From positions 49,988,743 to 50,052,742 of the forward strand of contig CM070723.1 in the NCBI GenBank assembly GCA_036346275.1: a DNA stretch of 64,000 nucleotides. The letters are read 5' to 3'. The DNA comes from Otatea glauca (lineage: Eukaryota > Streptophyta > Magnoliopsida > Poales > Poaceae). The notes beneath the pieces were generated by a model. That model saw only the letters and a program-made list of their open reading frames with translations, was not told the origin of the DNA and did not search any database. Each line of letters opens with the position of its first letter. Position 1 is the first letter of the stretch. The position numbers and the translations under genes are program-made. Positions 20,598 through 32,915 of the stretch are shown piece after piece.

Positions 20598-23500
20598 TGT
20601 CGGGACCCGAATATGCAAACTCGAACCCTCTGTGTATACTGCACTAGCCCAGGATCACGCTAGTGCTCACAGGCTCAACATAGATGAATATCACAATCAT
20701 ACACAGCGAAAATATTATGAAATACAATATATATTAAATAATACTCGTTGAATGACCTTATAGTCAACTTACATGACTATGTTTCGCAAGGCTGAATAAC
20801 AAATTTAACTGCAGCGGATTGAAAACGTAGATAATCCCCTCAGTATACCACATGCAACTGACAAGGCTCGCACTCTAAACATTCGTCTCCTCCTAATACT
20901 CCTCCTCCAGCACTGATGTAGACTCCTCAACTGGTGATGTTGTTGTTGACAAGGATGAGTACTTAAAGTACTCAACAAGTTGTGCACAGAATAAAATTCT
21001 AACATAACTATATGCAAGGCTTATTCCAAAGGAATGGCTAGCAATATGGCTATTTTGCACAAAGCAGCATTTACGAACAAGTACGATAAATAGATTGTAA
21101 AGACAGTAAAAATAAATAACAGTAATAGATATATTTAGCACTTCTTAAATAAACAAAGATATCCAAACCTAAGTCAAATTCCAAACCACCCAATGGAAAT
21201 CTGCCATCCATCCCAAGTTTTTATTTAATTAAAATCTAACCCTTAACTGTAATTCCCAAGCTTTGCTCAATACCGCGAGCATAGCTATCCGAATAGATTT
21301 ACACTCTGTAGAGGTTATGCACTTTACCCACACGACATTATCGTCTCTTGTTGCTATGCAATTAACACACTTTCTTTGGTGTGTCAGCGGAGAGATCATG
21401 ACAAAGTTTTTACAATGCTCTGTCTTAACCCAGTACTGTCCGATGAGGTTTCAACACTTAAGGGACTGGTTACCACAACAGGGCTCCCCTCTTGTGCCAT
21501 GTGAATTGATCCGTGAAAGGACTGGTTACCACAACCCGGGGCTCACACCGCCATTGATAGTACCAAAGCTAAGAAATTGCAAATTAATCAGCTAGGCCGT
21601 CCCATATCAGACATGTGGTTGCATGTTTGACTCAGGTCAAAAGCTTGTAAGGTTAAGTCCTTAAGATGACTAGGGCAAGACTTCTACATACCCTCTGCCC
21701 TTCGGGCCCACCTTGATGCACTGCCCCTTGCCACTTGCCCCAATCTAAGTGATTACCACCCCAGTTGATTACCAAGCACCACGTGCTATAAACAAGTCAA
21801 CATCATTGCGTGACATCCCTCGCCACTACAACCAAATTGCCTCGTGTGACAACACCTAACAAACCAATTCATATTCATGTTCCATATTCTATTAGTCAAG
21901 ATTAAACATTAATGACTCAAGTACATGTGATGACGTGACATGGATAAGCATCTAATACAGTCTAACCAACCCATTTTGATTTTAGTATTAACCAACTATA
22001 GTGAACCAATCTAGGGTGACAAATAATCCTGGCATATAAATGACAAGGTAAGGTATAGACCAAAAAGGTATAATAGCTAAGTCCTAATTTAATTTGAAAC
22101 AATCGTATACATGAAATAACATGCATCGATGTAAAAGCAATATAGCAACTTTATAAACTGGGTTCAACATGATCAAAGCACAACTTACCTTAGTAAAGCC
22201 CTTATTCTTACTCTGGACCTTGGTCTTGAATCGATGGATCTTCCGCAGATGCTTCACACAATTCAACGTCTACGTGAAACGAGGGATAAAGCCAAATAAA
22301 CACCAAAATAGAGAGAAAAAAATTCTAAAAATCAAATAAAATTCACCATGAAATAGATTTCAATTTTAAAAAAATTTAGAAATTTTAATCGCCTCAATCG
22401 GAGCTCGTATGAGGGAGAACGGGCTCTCGAAAGATTAAAAAATCTAAAAATCAGAAAATTGGAAAATAAAATAATAAACTGAATTTTTTTAAATCTAAAA
22501 TGATTTATTGCACCACTGTGATGTCGGGGTGACGTCAGCATTGGTTCAGGCCAATCCAGAGTCGCCACATGGTTCGGTGTGTGGACTTGGTCCACGAGAC
22601 CTCCTTTGGTCCATCGCGGACGTGGCCCACAACACACGCCCGAGCCGAGGGTTCCCGATGGCCGACATGCGGCACACATCCACGAGTTTCGCCAGATCGA
22701 ACAGTGGCGACCACAACGGATCGTGGCGAGATCTCAACGGTTCGCAAAGAATCAAATGGTGGCGAACGAGGACGAAGGTGCACGGCAGCAGAACGGCGAG
22801 GTCTCACCGTACTTGAAGAAGAAGACTCAAACAACGGTGCAACGGCGACGATCTAGCGATAAGCGATTGTGGATCCAAAGCGGCGTGACATGAAGAGCTC
22901 AGATGTGGAACCAACGTCGCGTAAGAAGTCTTGACGGGGGCGGAAACCGATGAAAACCGATGAGTCCTACGCTTCCAACTCTAGCGAGCTCCCAAATACG
23001 AATGGCGGCAATTCCCTCGAAACCACTCCAACCAATCTGTGCGCAAGAACACAGCGGCCTCAAAACGGGTGCTAGCGAGGCTTTTAAAGGCCTAGGTATC
23101 TGCGTTTAGCATGAGAAACCAAAGCGTCTCGGCGGAGGACTCCGATAGCGTGGCGGCAATGGACTCCGTGAAGGCGACGACGGACAGCCATCCACGTGGC
23201 GCGATGAATGGCGCAATGCACACGGTTATGATTCGATCTGAGCCGTCAACAAAACGAATGCTCGAGATTGACTAGGGTTCGAACTAAACTCTGACCATCG
23301 GATGAAGATCCAATGGCGATGGTTCACATTCTAGAACGCGGGCTGAGTAGCGGGTCGATGCGCACAGTAATGGGCTCCGGCCCAATATTGTTTAATAGAT
23401 TTTTCCGGGGTTTTACTAATTAAAACAATCCAGGTAATTAAACTATTTAGTTTAAAGCAGATAAAATATTAGAAAAATTCCAAGAAAAATCTCAAAAATA

Positions 23501-23710
23501 CTTTAAGACATTTTGAGCCTAAATAAAATATTCTTAGCCACACTTTATTTATATTTTATCAATAATTAATTAGTTTTCTCAAAAGGCCAATATACTTAAT
23601 TTGAAATAAATTCAAATAAATCCTAGAAAAATCCAATAAATTCAGAAAAATCATAAAATACACAGATAACACAATAAATTAAATAAAAGGATAAAATTTG
23701 GGATGTTACA
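20598..23710. mobile_element. Solo LTR, about 3.1 kb, with 5-bp target duplication
   Basis: It begins TGTCGGGACCC and ends GGGATGTTACA, so it has the TG...CA ends of an LTR. AATGT occurs directly on both sides (20593-20597 and 23711-23715). I find no gag, pol, primer-binding site or second LTR inside. The best reading is a solo LTR left by recombination, or a non-coding LARD-type element. It contains a short duplicated phrase (GGACTGGTTACCACAAC near 21463 and 21519) and a GC-rich zone near 22530-23060 where overlapping ORFs in all frames are not convincing genes. It interrupts the leader of the CACTA 3 transposase gene. Confidence 0.85.
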
Positions 23711-24078
23711 AATGTGAATATGTGATTCTAGAGCATCATAGACTATTGATGTGCAAACTAGCAAAGGACTTGACCGGTCTTGATAGTTGGATTACTGAAA
23801 TTCTAGACAATTAAGTTAAATATTAATTTCCAGTTGGCTTGTGTGCATCATTAACTACATGGGATATCATACCTTTCATTTCTCAAATAGTTTGTGAATG
23901 TGATGGTTGTATTTTCTACCCTCTAAGGCTCAGGATGAGTCTTTCATAACTCCATTTGAGGCTATGCAAAAAAGCTATGTGTAGCGTGGATGGACTGAAG
24001 TTGGATTTTTGCTAGCTACTTTAGATCATACATAGTCTACTTCAATATTTAACACTAATTGTTATATGCGTAGCATAG
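23711..24078. other. CACTA 3 leader/intron sequence before TNP2
   Basis: AT-rich sequence between the solo LTR and the transposase start. An imperfect copy of the region around the start codon (GTAGCGTGGATGGACTGAAG near 23980) precedes the real one (GCGTAGCATAGATGGACCAAAG near 24069). No separate gene. Confidence 0.45.
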
Positions 24079-27000
24079 ATGGACCAAAGCTAGATATACA
24101 CTGAGAACCGTGCGAGTGTCGAGTACATTAATAGTGTCTCTGCTTTTAGAAGAGCTGTAGAGAAGGATATGTTTAATAAGGGGATCCAATTTATGTCTTG
24201 TCCATACATTGATTGCGAGAATATGAGGATATTTCGAAACTCAGCCCAGATCAAAGCACACTTGATTCTACGAGGTTTTAAAAGGGGGTATACATGTTGG
24301 ACCAGTCACGGTGAAGAATAGATTATACAGAAAGCAAGTAATATTAACATCGTCAACAAAGTCAATGATATACCGGATGATCATATCGATTGTCTTCCGA
24401 TGAGGATAGGTTGCAAGATGATAATCTGGATCAGATGCTGCGTGATGCAAAAGGGAACCGTGATGAGAGAGAATATGTTAAATTCCAGGGCTTGATGGAG
24501 GACTCAGAGAAACCATTGCTCCCAGGCTGCAAGTCAAAATACACAAGGTTGTCATCCGTACCTGAACTGCTGAAATTGAAGGCAAGCAACAGTTGGTCTG
24601 ACAAGAATTTCACGTCGTTGTTAGGTCTATTGGCGGACATGCTTCCGAAAGGAAACAAGTTGCCGACAACCACCTACAAAATCAAGAAGGTTCTTTGTCC
24701 CTTGGGAATAGTAGAAATAATACTTGCATGTCCGAATAACAGTATTATATACCGAAAAGAGTACGCAAACTTGCATGTATGTTCGGTGTACAACGCATCC
24801 CGTACAAGTGTAAGAGTCATTCAGATGACGACGACGAGGGCATCAAGGTGAAGAAAGGACCTCCTGCTAAGGTGGCATAGTATCTGCCTGTAATTCCATG
24901 TTTGAAGCATTTATTTGCAAACCTAAAGGAGGCAAAACTGCTGCGTTGGCTAAGACACCCTGTTGATTTCACGCAGTGGAGAAACATCAATAGGAGGTTT
25001 CAAGAATTCAGTGTGGAACCGAGGAATATAAGGTTTGAATTGAGTATAGATGGAATGAATCCTTTTGGTAACATGAGCAACCGTCATAGCACTTGGGTTA
25101 TGAATATCTGTATCTACAACCTTCCTCCTTGGTTGTCTATGAAGCGAAAGCACATTTTGTTATTCTTACTTGTCCAAGACCTGAAGCAACCTAGAATGAT
25201 ATTGATGTGTATCTAGCACCATTGGTGGAAGATCTGAAAACAGTGTGGGTTCATGGGATACAGGTATGGGATGCGTACAAACGAGAGAACTTCACTTTGC
25301 ACTGCTTTTTGTTTTGCACTATAAATGATTATCCTGCCCTTACTAACCTGTCGGGCCAGAGTACAAAAGGAGCTGAAGCCTGTACTCACTGCTTAGATGA
25401 TACCGCGAGTGTGTGACTAAATCACTCACGTAAAACCGTGTACGTGCATCACCGTAGGTTTCTTCGGAAGAATCGCCCATACTGCAAGATGAAGAAACAA
25501 TTTAACAAAAGGAACAAGGACGGCTCAGCTCTAAGGCATTTAAGCGGGAAAAATGTACAAGATATGGTTAAGGAGTTGGAGGCTGCGCATGGAAAAGAAC
25601 GTAAATCGAGGACCTGTGAGAAGAGTATATGGAAGAAGAGATCAATATTTTGAGACCTACCTTATTGGGGGGTACGTAGAAGTTCGCTTCTGTATCGACG
25701 TCATGCACATAGAAAAGAATGTATGTGATAGTTCGATTGATCTCTTATTGAACATTAAGGGCAAAATAAAGGATAATATCAACGCACGACTTGACTTGGT
25801 CGATATGGGCATCATACTTTAGTTAGCACCGAAAGAGACCAATAAAGGCTGAACGTATTGTGAACCGGCTTGTTACACTCTATCCAAGGCCGAGAGAACT
25901 AAACTGTGTTAGTGCTTGCATAGTGTGAATGTTCTGTCTGGTTACTCCAACATGAAGGGACTTGTTTCAATGCAAGAATTGAAATTAACTGGCATGAAGT
26001 CTCACGATTGTCATGTGCCGATGACACAGATGCTCTCTATTACAATTAGGAGTATTTTGAGGATCAAGGTATGGGAGACAATCACAAGGCTGTGTTATTT
26101 CTTTAAAACAAATGCTCAGAAGGTCAACGATCCCGAATGACTAGATGCTCTGCAGGGCGAGGTGGTGATGACTCTATATAATCTTGAGATGTATTTCCCT
26201 CCGTTGTTTTTCAATATTATGGTCCATCTCATTGTTCACCTTGTGAGAAAGATAAAGATGTGCGGGCACGTGTTCCTACATAGCTTGTACCCGTTCAAGA
26301 GGTACATGGGAATTCTCAAGTCCTACATACAGAATCGATCTCGGCCGGAGGGTGGCATTGTCGAAGGTTATGCAACCGAAGAGACCATCGAATTCTACGT
26401 CGATTATATGGCTCAGGTCAAACCGATAGGTGTGCCTCGATCTCGCCATGAGGGGAGGCTCTAGGGTATCGGGGCCATCGAAAATAAAGCAATCGCACCT
26501 GATCTGGTTGCGTTTACTCAGGCCCATTTCACGATTTGCAACACATGGCTATAGTGTCCCCGTATATCGACGAGCACAAGTACTGGCTATGGCAATAGAA
26601 TCCGGCGTGGTGGGAATCTTGGATCACGAGATAACACAATTAACCTTCAATTCAACAAATAGTTGAAGTAGCGATCACTGGGAGCTCGTTAGGTGATAAG
26701 CTGACATGGTTGGCAAAAGGATCAACATTTACAGTTGTAACCTGGAAAGGATACGACTTAAATGGGTACATATTTTACATGATAATCAGTATATAAAGAG
26801 CACAAACCAGAACAGTGGTGTCTGCATAGATGCATTCAATACTGCTAGGTTGACAAGTAGCTCCTACTATTCATAGAGGAGATTTGGGAGCTCAACCATG
26901 TACTTTTCAAGATTCCCCTATTTCGGTGCCGTTGGGTCCACCTCCAACAGATGAAGTTTGACAAGTTCGGCGTCATTACTGTGGACCTCAAACGTGTCAG

Positions 27001-27274
27001 ATACCAAGACGAACCATTTATACTCGCTAACCAAGTTGTTCAAGTCTTCTATGTAACCGACCCGTCGAACAAGAAGGGCCACTTAGTTCAGCAGGGAAAA
27101 AGGAAGATTGTCGGAGTTGAGAATGTAGTAGATGAGGAAGAATACAATCAATTTAGTGAGTTGCCTCCTATCGAAAACAGCATAACGGTCGAGGAAGAAC
27201 AACCTGAGGAATCTAGCTACACACGCCTCGATCATCGCGAATGGCTAATTTTATATAAAGGAATAATCAAGTAG
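24079..27274 (+). pseudogene. TNP2 transposase pseudogene of CACTA 3
   Basis: This is the main CACTA transposase, broken at many points. The first codons are MDQS followed by a stop where the family has Trp. The N-terminal transposase-associated domain (24079-24300) is readable through YINSVSAFRRAVEKDM and CPYIDCEN. The TNP2 core follows from about 24900 to 26000: FELSIDGMNPFGNMSNRHST, YNLPPWLSMKRKHI, IDVYLAPLVEDLKTVW, CTINDYPALTNLSG, DVMHIEKNVCDSSID and NARLDLVDMGI. DUF4218 is at 26270-26410 (HSLYPFKRYMGILKSYIQNR, EGGIVEGYATEE) and the DUF4216 tail at 26900-27274 (GKRKIVGVENVVDEEEYNQF). Frameshifts occur at about 24390, 24850, 25200, 25420, 25600, 25830, 26140 and 26470. It cannot encode a working transposase. 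Confidence 0.9.
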
Positions 27275-28318
27275 AGTTATGATCAGGTCGTCATGTTTAT
27301 ATGTCATGTCTAAAAATAAATATAAAAAATCAATTGTTGATTTTAAGTGTACTTTAGAGTTTTTTTAGTGGGAAGGGCTAAGTTGTATGAGAATTTTTTA
27401 TCTAATCAACACCCATACAGGATACCATTCTTTACAGTCGATATTGTGAGAAAGCTATGCTACAGTCATGTATTCGATACTGTGAGTACGTTGTAAGTTG
27501 TAACTAGATGAGATATCATGTGTTGGCAGTACTGTAGAATCCAGCAGAAATGCTTTCTCGATCAGTTGGCACAGCTTACTCCCGAGGCAGAGAATATTAT
27601 AGGAAGCAAGCACGGCGCATGCTGTGAGAATCGAAGCAGATGTTAGCTCAATTGCTGCAGCGCCAAGAACATCATGTATTAATCACATTAATATATGTTC
27701 TCCACCACACACAACTACACAAGCGATCTCGAGGCTAACAGGCTAAGGATTCTATAACAATAGCACTTGGCAAAAAAATATCCCTCATTTCTGTTAACAA
27801 AATTTTCATGACACAAGTAGAAAAATAAACTTTTACAAAGTTATGGATCGAAAATCCCACAATGTACTGTTCCTATCTATGGGATTAAGAAGTAGAAATA
27901 TCACGGTATTTGGGCTCAATTGGCACGATACAGTTGCAACTCTATTCAATTTTGTACCACTGTTTGGTGTAACAGGCCAACATATGCTAGTGCAGAAAAA
28001 CCCTCTGATTAGATGCAATTTACTCGAATTGAAGGTTTGGACAACTACTAACCTGCATTTTGGCTCTAAAGAACTGCTCAAGCTACTAACCTTATACTTG
28101 GGAGTGTCCATGGTTTGCAATGTAGATCAACAGTGAAATCGACCTGGTGGTGCCCTGAAGTTATCCTATTTTCCATATATTGTAACTGAAGTTACTTCCA
28201 CACTATATCACCCAAAAACTTCAGAGCAGGAACACCTCTAATCTCCATGTCCACAAGAGGTGCTTGGATTATGTTCAACCCCATCAGCTCTAGATCATTC
28301 TTTATCATATCCAAAGCT
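27275..28318. other. Spacer between the two genes of CACTA 3
   Basis: AT-rich sequence after the TNP2 stop. The ORF at 27843-28136 has no domain I recognise, and its antisense is equally open, so I do not call it. No terminal repeats seen. Confidence 0.5.
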
Positions 28319-28480
28319 ACCATAGCCATCATAGATGGTTATTTAGCCCGACCGTCTGTGATCATCTTGCATCATCGACGGTTACCATCCTATAAACACG
28401 GCTCCACGGCCCCCAAACCCTAGCACCCACTTGATCCCCTCGAATCCCCCTAACCCTATACCCTGACGACCTCCTCCCGT
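28319..28480 (+). promoter_or_regulatory. Internal repeat block with TATA box: promoter of CACTA 3 ORF1
   Basis: Diverged copies of the subterminal motif (CATAGATGGTTATTT, CCGTCTGTGATCA, ATCGACGGTTACC) lie directly before TATAAAC at 28391-28397. A GC-rich leader with CCCTA-rich sequence follows. This mirrors the internal block in CACTA 2. The leader is cut by the giant LTR at 28519 and appears to resume at 33692. Confidence 0.55.
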
Positions 28481-31400
28481 GGTGGCCTCCTCACGCATTG
28501 ACCCTACTCCACATCCTCTGAAAGATCGAAATGGCGATCAGAGGGGGGTGAATGATCCCAAATAAAAATTTTCCCCCACTTAAAGTACTCCAAACAATCT
28601 CGCAACAAAAATCTGAAACACCCGAAGATTTTCCTTCGAACTGGTGCTTCTCAGATTCACACACCCTCCAAAACCCGAACAACTAGACAACTATGTGTAC
28701 CCCTAGCTTGCATGAATGAGAACCATGAACCATGTTAGGGGTGTTTTAATCACAATCCTGATTATCAAGTGTCCAAACAAAGAGGAATCAACTCAAAGAC
28801 TACTTTTCTAAAAGAGATAAAGCTAAAACACCAAAGTCTCTTTTCAGAAAAGTAAAAGAAGATTTTTCAGGAATTGTCCTCAATTAGAGGAGGTGGTTGG
28901 TGAGTTTCTGTTACTCTAAAATTTTTGAATTTTTTTATCCCTGTGAGAAGTTGAGTCGGGAAACACTCCACCAAAAATCACCACAAAAATCTTTGTAGAA
29001 TAAACATGAAAAATCAAGCATTACAAACAGCCAGGAACTTCGACCAGAATGATTGAGGCTCGGTTTTCACTTCATAGCGCTCAAACAGTGCAACCAGTGA
29101 ACTCAAAAATTGTTCCAGAGCTGTATATATGAGTCTTGCACCTTCTCCAATAATAATCACCTAAAAATGATTTTTCTAGATTTTTATAAAAATCAAATAC
29201 TGACTGCTGCGTGAAGAACAAGTTCTGGACAGATTTGCAATTTGATAAAAACTTGATCTCTAGTCTATCCTAGGGTGCAAGAAAGATATAAAACCATATG
29301 AACACCCTCAATACATCCTAGAAGAACAGCATTTAGAAGGAGGGGAGGCAAATCCAAATTGCGATAAAGTAATTGCGAGAATGTAAATGCGGGAAAGTAA
29401 ATGCTGAATTTAAATTGTGTAATTTAAATGCATAATGTAAATGCGTAAAAGAAATGAAACATGAACATAAATGAAGAACATTTCATTTCTGGAAGGAGAG
29501 GTTACAAAGCCTCCCATTTCATGTGGGCAAAGCTCAAAGGAGCATCAAAAACCTCAAAACCTTCAAGGAGGGAAGACTACCCCTCCACCCCTATTTATAC
29601 AACTCTTGGACCACTTACCACCCTTGGATGAGCCTCTAAACCCTAGAGTATCCATCAAGGGCTAGGATTTACCCACTCAACCAGCCATGCAAAGGTTCAC
29701 CCAAAATCCACAATACATAATGGGTTTTCTTGCACGGTTATCAAAGCACACTAACTAGACCCACTAACCTATCAATTAGACCAACATCCAATGGCCCAAA
29801 TTGATACATGCAGCGTCTAGCTAGCATCTCAACCGTTCTTTGTCTTCACGGCTTGCCACGACTCCGTCTCCGATCATCTTCCGGCGATCACCGACCGTCT
29901 GGACCTCCGACGCTCCTCGCCTAGTCCCGGTCATCCTTCGCCTCACCATGATCTAGCATCGTCGACCTGCAACCAACAAAAACAAGAAAACTCCTCACAT
30001 AGCAATGCCTACAAAGATGTGCAATAAATCCATCAAAGTACACTCATTAAAATTCATTTTTCCTCGTTCTAGCCGGTAGCACCGGGAAAACAGAGAAAAC
30101 CTCAAATTGCTTCCAATTGAAAATCCAATTCAAATCAAACTCAAACAAGAGCAACCCAAGCTCAAATTTAGTCAAATATTCATCACAAATCTGGATAGAC
30201 CTCCACATGGTCCTTCATCCTCCTCCCCGCACCATTAACTTCACCCTAGTCCAAAGCCGCCTCCTCCCTACGTCGTTCAGCTTTGTCACCTCCCCACCGG
30301 CCCTGCTGATTTTGGATTAATGTTTAATCACCATTTAATAACAAATCTAATCATTATGAGACTAACTCTTTTATTGAGCTTTATTTTTATTAGTCTCATT
30401 TGGATGAAAAAAAAATCCCAAAGGTATGCATCGTTACAAATCTATTATTTTTATAGCATACTTTGGATTCAAGTTAGAAGATGAACTCCACCATAGTTTA
30501 AACCTCAAGATGTACATTTTGTATCCATTTCCATATATACGTGAATGCACACATTTAGGGGGAGTTCATACTTTACCTTGATGTTTCATAAGTATTGATC
30601 TCTGTCATATTGCTCAATAAATTAAGGATCATTACTTAGAAATAAATTCTTGAGTATATAAAAACTAGTGTAGTTATAGTGTACTCACGGAAGAATAGGA
30701 TAAACTATAAAGCAATCTTAAATTGAATATGTGCATATTGATTCAAAGTTCAATTATTTATATGCACACATTTAATGGAGTTTACTCTATGTTTGATGGT
30801 CTCAATAGTATTGATCCCTTTCTGCCACTCTATATAATTTGGATCATTACTTGAAAATTATCAAAATGAGTATATGAAACTTGTGTAGTTAATATATAAT
30901 TGTGACAATTTAAATGCAATTTAAATTATGTTCAGTTGTCGTCTAATCATAAGGCTCTCCATCATGTGTTAATGATGTTCTTTATTGATTAAAGGACAAA
31001 CGAAAAGTTCCTGAGTATATGAAGCATTAGTTGGATCAATATACTCGAGACAAATCAATATTTTTATTCAAATTCATTTGGGTTATAGTCAATCATCAAG
31101 GAATAGATCGAAGGATCTTGGGGCATCCGTTATGTGTTAATGCAGTGCATTGATGATTGAGACAATCGTGTTTGTTGGAATAACAATCTTCCATGAGTTG
31201 TAAAGTAGATTGAGTCCAACGGTGATGAAGATTTGGATGGTATCATGTGTTAATAGCTATCAAGTCAAGAATCGAGATAAAGGACGTCATCATGTGTTGA
31301 TGAGTGTCAAAAAGAGATCCCGAAGCGAAGAGCAAAAGGGGTTCATCATGTGTTGATGAACGAGACGAGATCCCGACTTGGAGAGAAGATGATGGTAATC

Positions 31401-32464
31401 ATAAAAGCTCCAAGTGGATGTGCTAGAGGCACAGGTATAACTAGCTAGGGCTAAGGATGTATTCTTAGTCTTTTACCGATTTTGGTGTTTGGATGAGAGA
31501 TCGGGTTGCTAGTTAGGTTGCCGTACTATTAAGAGGGTTGAGTTATTTAACTTGAGCTTCATCATGTGTTGATGAACTCAATCCGATTTGCTCTAGCTCA
31601 CTCTCTTAAGTTGACTTTTGCATGACGCTCATATTTGCATGTGTTGCAAATAAAGGAAGCCCATGTTTGCTTCTTAATTGATTTAGATTTTGCATGGAGA
31701 GAAGTTTTGTATGTGTTGCAAAAGGAGAAAGCTCATGCATTTGGTTTTAATGGTTGTTATTTGCATGGAGCTAAGTATTTGCATGTGTTGCAAATAGAAG
31801 AAGCTCATGCATTGGATTCTTAGCATGCGACTAGAATTTGCGAATATGTTTTGCAAATTGCTAGAGATCATGTGTTGATCATTACATGGATAATCATGTG
31901 TTTAAATGTTTGAATCTTGTTTGATTCCTTTGCATTGAGTCAATATTTGCATGTGTTGCAAATAGTTGGATCTCATGCAATTGATTTGCTTTTTAGCATG
32001 TGAGGATTTGTAAATGTGTTTTGCAAATTGAGTTGATCATGTGTTGATCATCACATGACTCAAGTTTTGATTTTAATTGAATAGATTTGTTTTTGCAAAT
32101 GTGTTATGCAAATAAGCTGAAAGCTTATGAGATTAGTCCTAGAGCATGTGTTAGCATTTGCAAATATGTTTTGCAAAGAGTCGGGATCATATGTTGATCT
32201 TTACATGGCTCAAGGTTTGATCTTATAGATTCTTGGTTTATTATTTGTAAATGTGTTTTGCAAATAAGTTGAAGCTTAATGCAATTCTTGGAGCATGTGT
32301 TGAGGATTTGCAAATATGCTTTATAAATTGGTGTGATCATGTGCTGATCACCACATGGCTCAATGAATTGATCTTAAAGTGGTTTTTTTTATTTGAAAAG
32401 AAAATATCTCTGTGTAAAATTTGGATTTGTCTGGAAAATCCAATGCTACTGCTGTATTGAGGCC

Positions 32465-32860
32465 TGTACTACCGCTGGTCTAGTAGTACCGCCCCTGAGG
32501 CCGGTAGTACCACTCGACTGGTAATACCACCCCTCAAGTCTGGTAGTTATTTTCCAGTGTGCACGGATTACATGTGTTGCAAATCTGGTTCTACCGCTGC
32601 TTAGGTCCGGTACTACCGCAGGTCTAGTAGTATGACCCCTCTGAGGCCGTTAATTATTTTCCAGAGAGCTGTGTTGCTCAATGTTTTTAGAGGTTGGTAC
32701 CACTGCGGGTTGAGGCCGATAGTACCGCTCGGGTGGTGCTACCGCTCCTATATGGCCGGTAACACTAGACCATTGTGCAACGGCTAGTTTTTGTACCATT
32801 TTCGATCGTTGGGGTCGAGGCCGGTACTACCGGTCCCATATGGACGGTAGTACCGTTGCT
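32465..32860 (+). repeat. Array of GGTAGTACC / GGTACTACC motifs
   Basis: About ten copies of the near-palindromic words TACTACCG, GGTAGTACC and TAGTACCGC in alternating orientation at irregular spacing. They end with a hairpin whose arms TACTACCGGTCC and GGACGGTAGTA face each other around 32825-32852. The same motif array recurs in the LTR fragment at 41390-41740. Confidence 0.8.
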
Positions 32861-32908
32861 GATTTTTACTCAATTTGCCTTTCAACGGTTAGTTTTCTTT
32901 GGAGGGGC

Positions 32909-32915
32909 TATAAAA
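32909..32915 (+). promoter_or_regulatory. TATA box of the giant LTR
   Basis: TATAAAA preceded by GGAGGGGC, about 780 bp before the LTR 3' end, placed as expected for the U3/R boundary. Confidence 0.6.

Noticed and set aside
22508..22893. Several overlapping GC-rich ORFs on both strands
   Set aside because: They lie inside the solo LTR, are open in many frames because of base composition, and contain no recognisable domain.
27843..28136. 97-codon ORF in the CACTA 3 spacer
   Set aside because: Antisense is equally open and there is no similarity to any CACTA protein I know.
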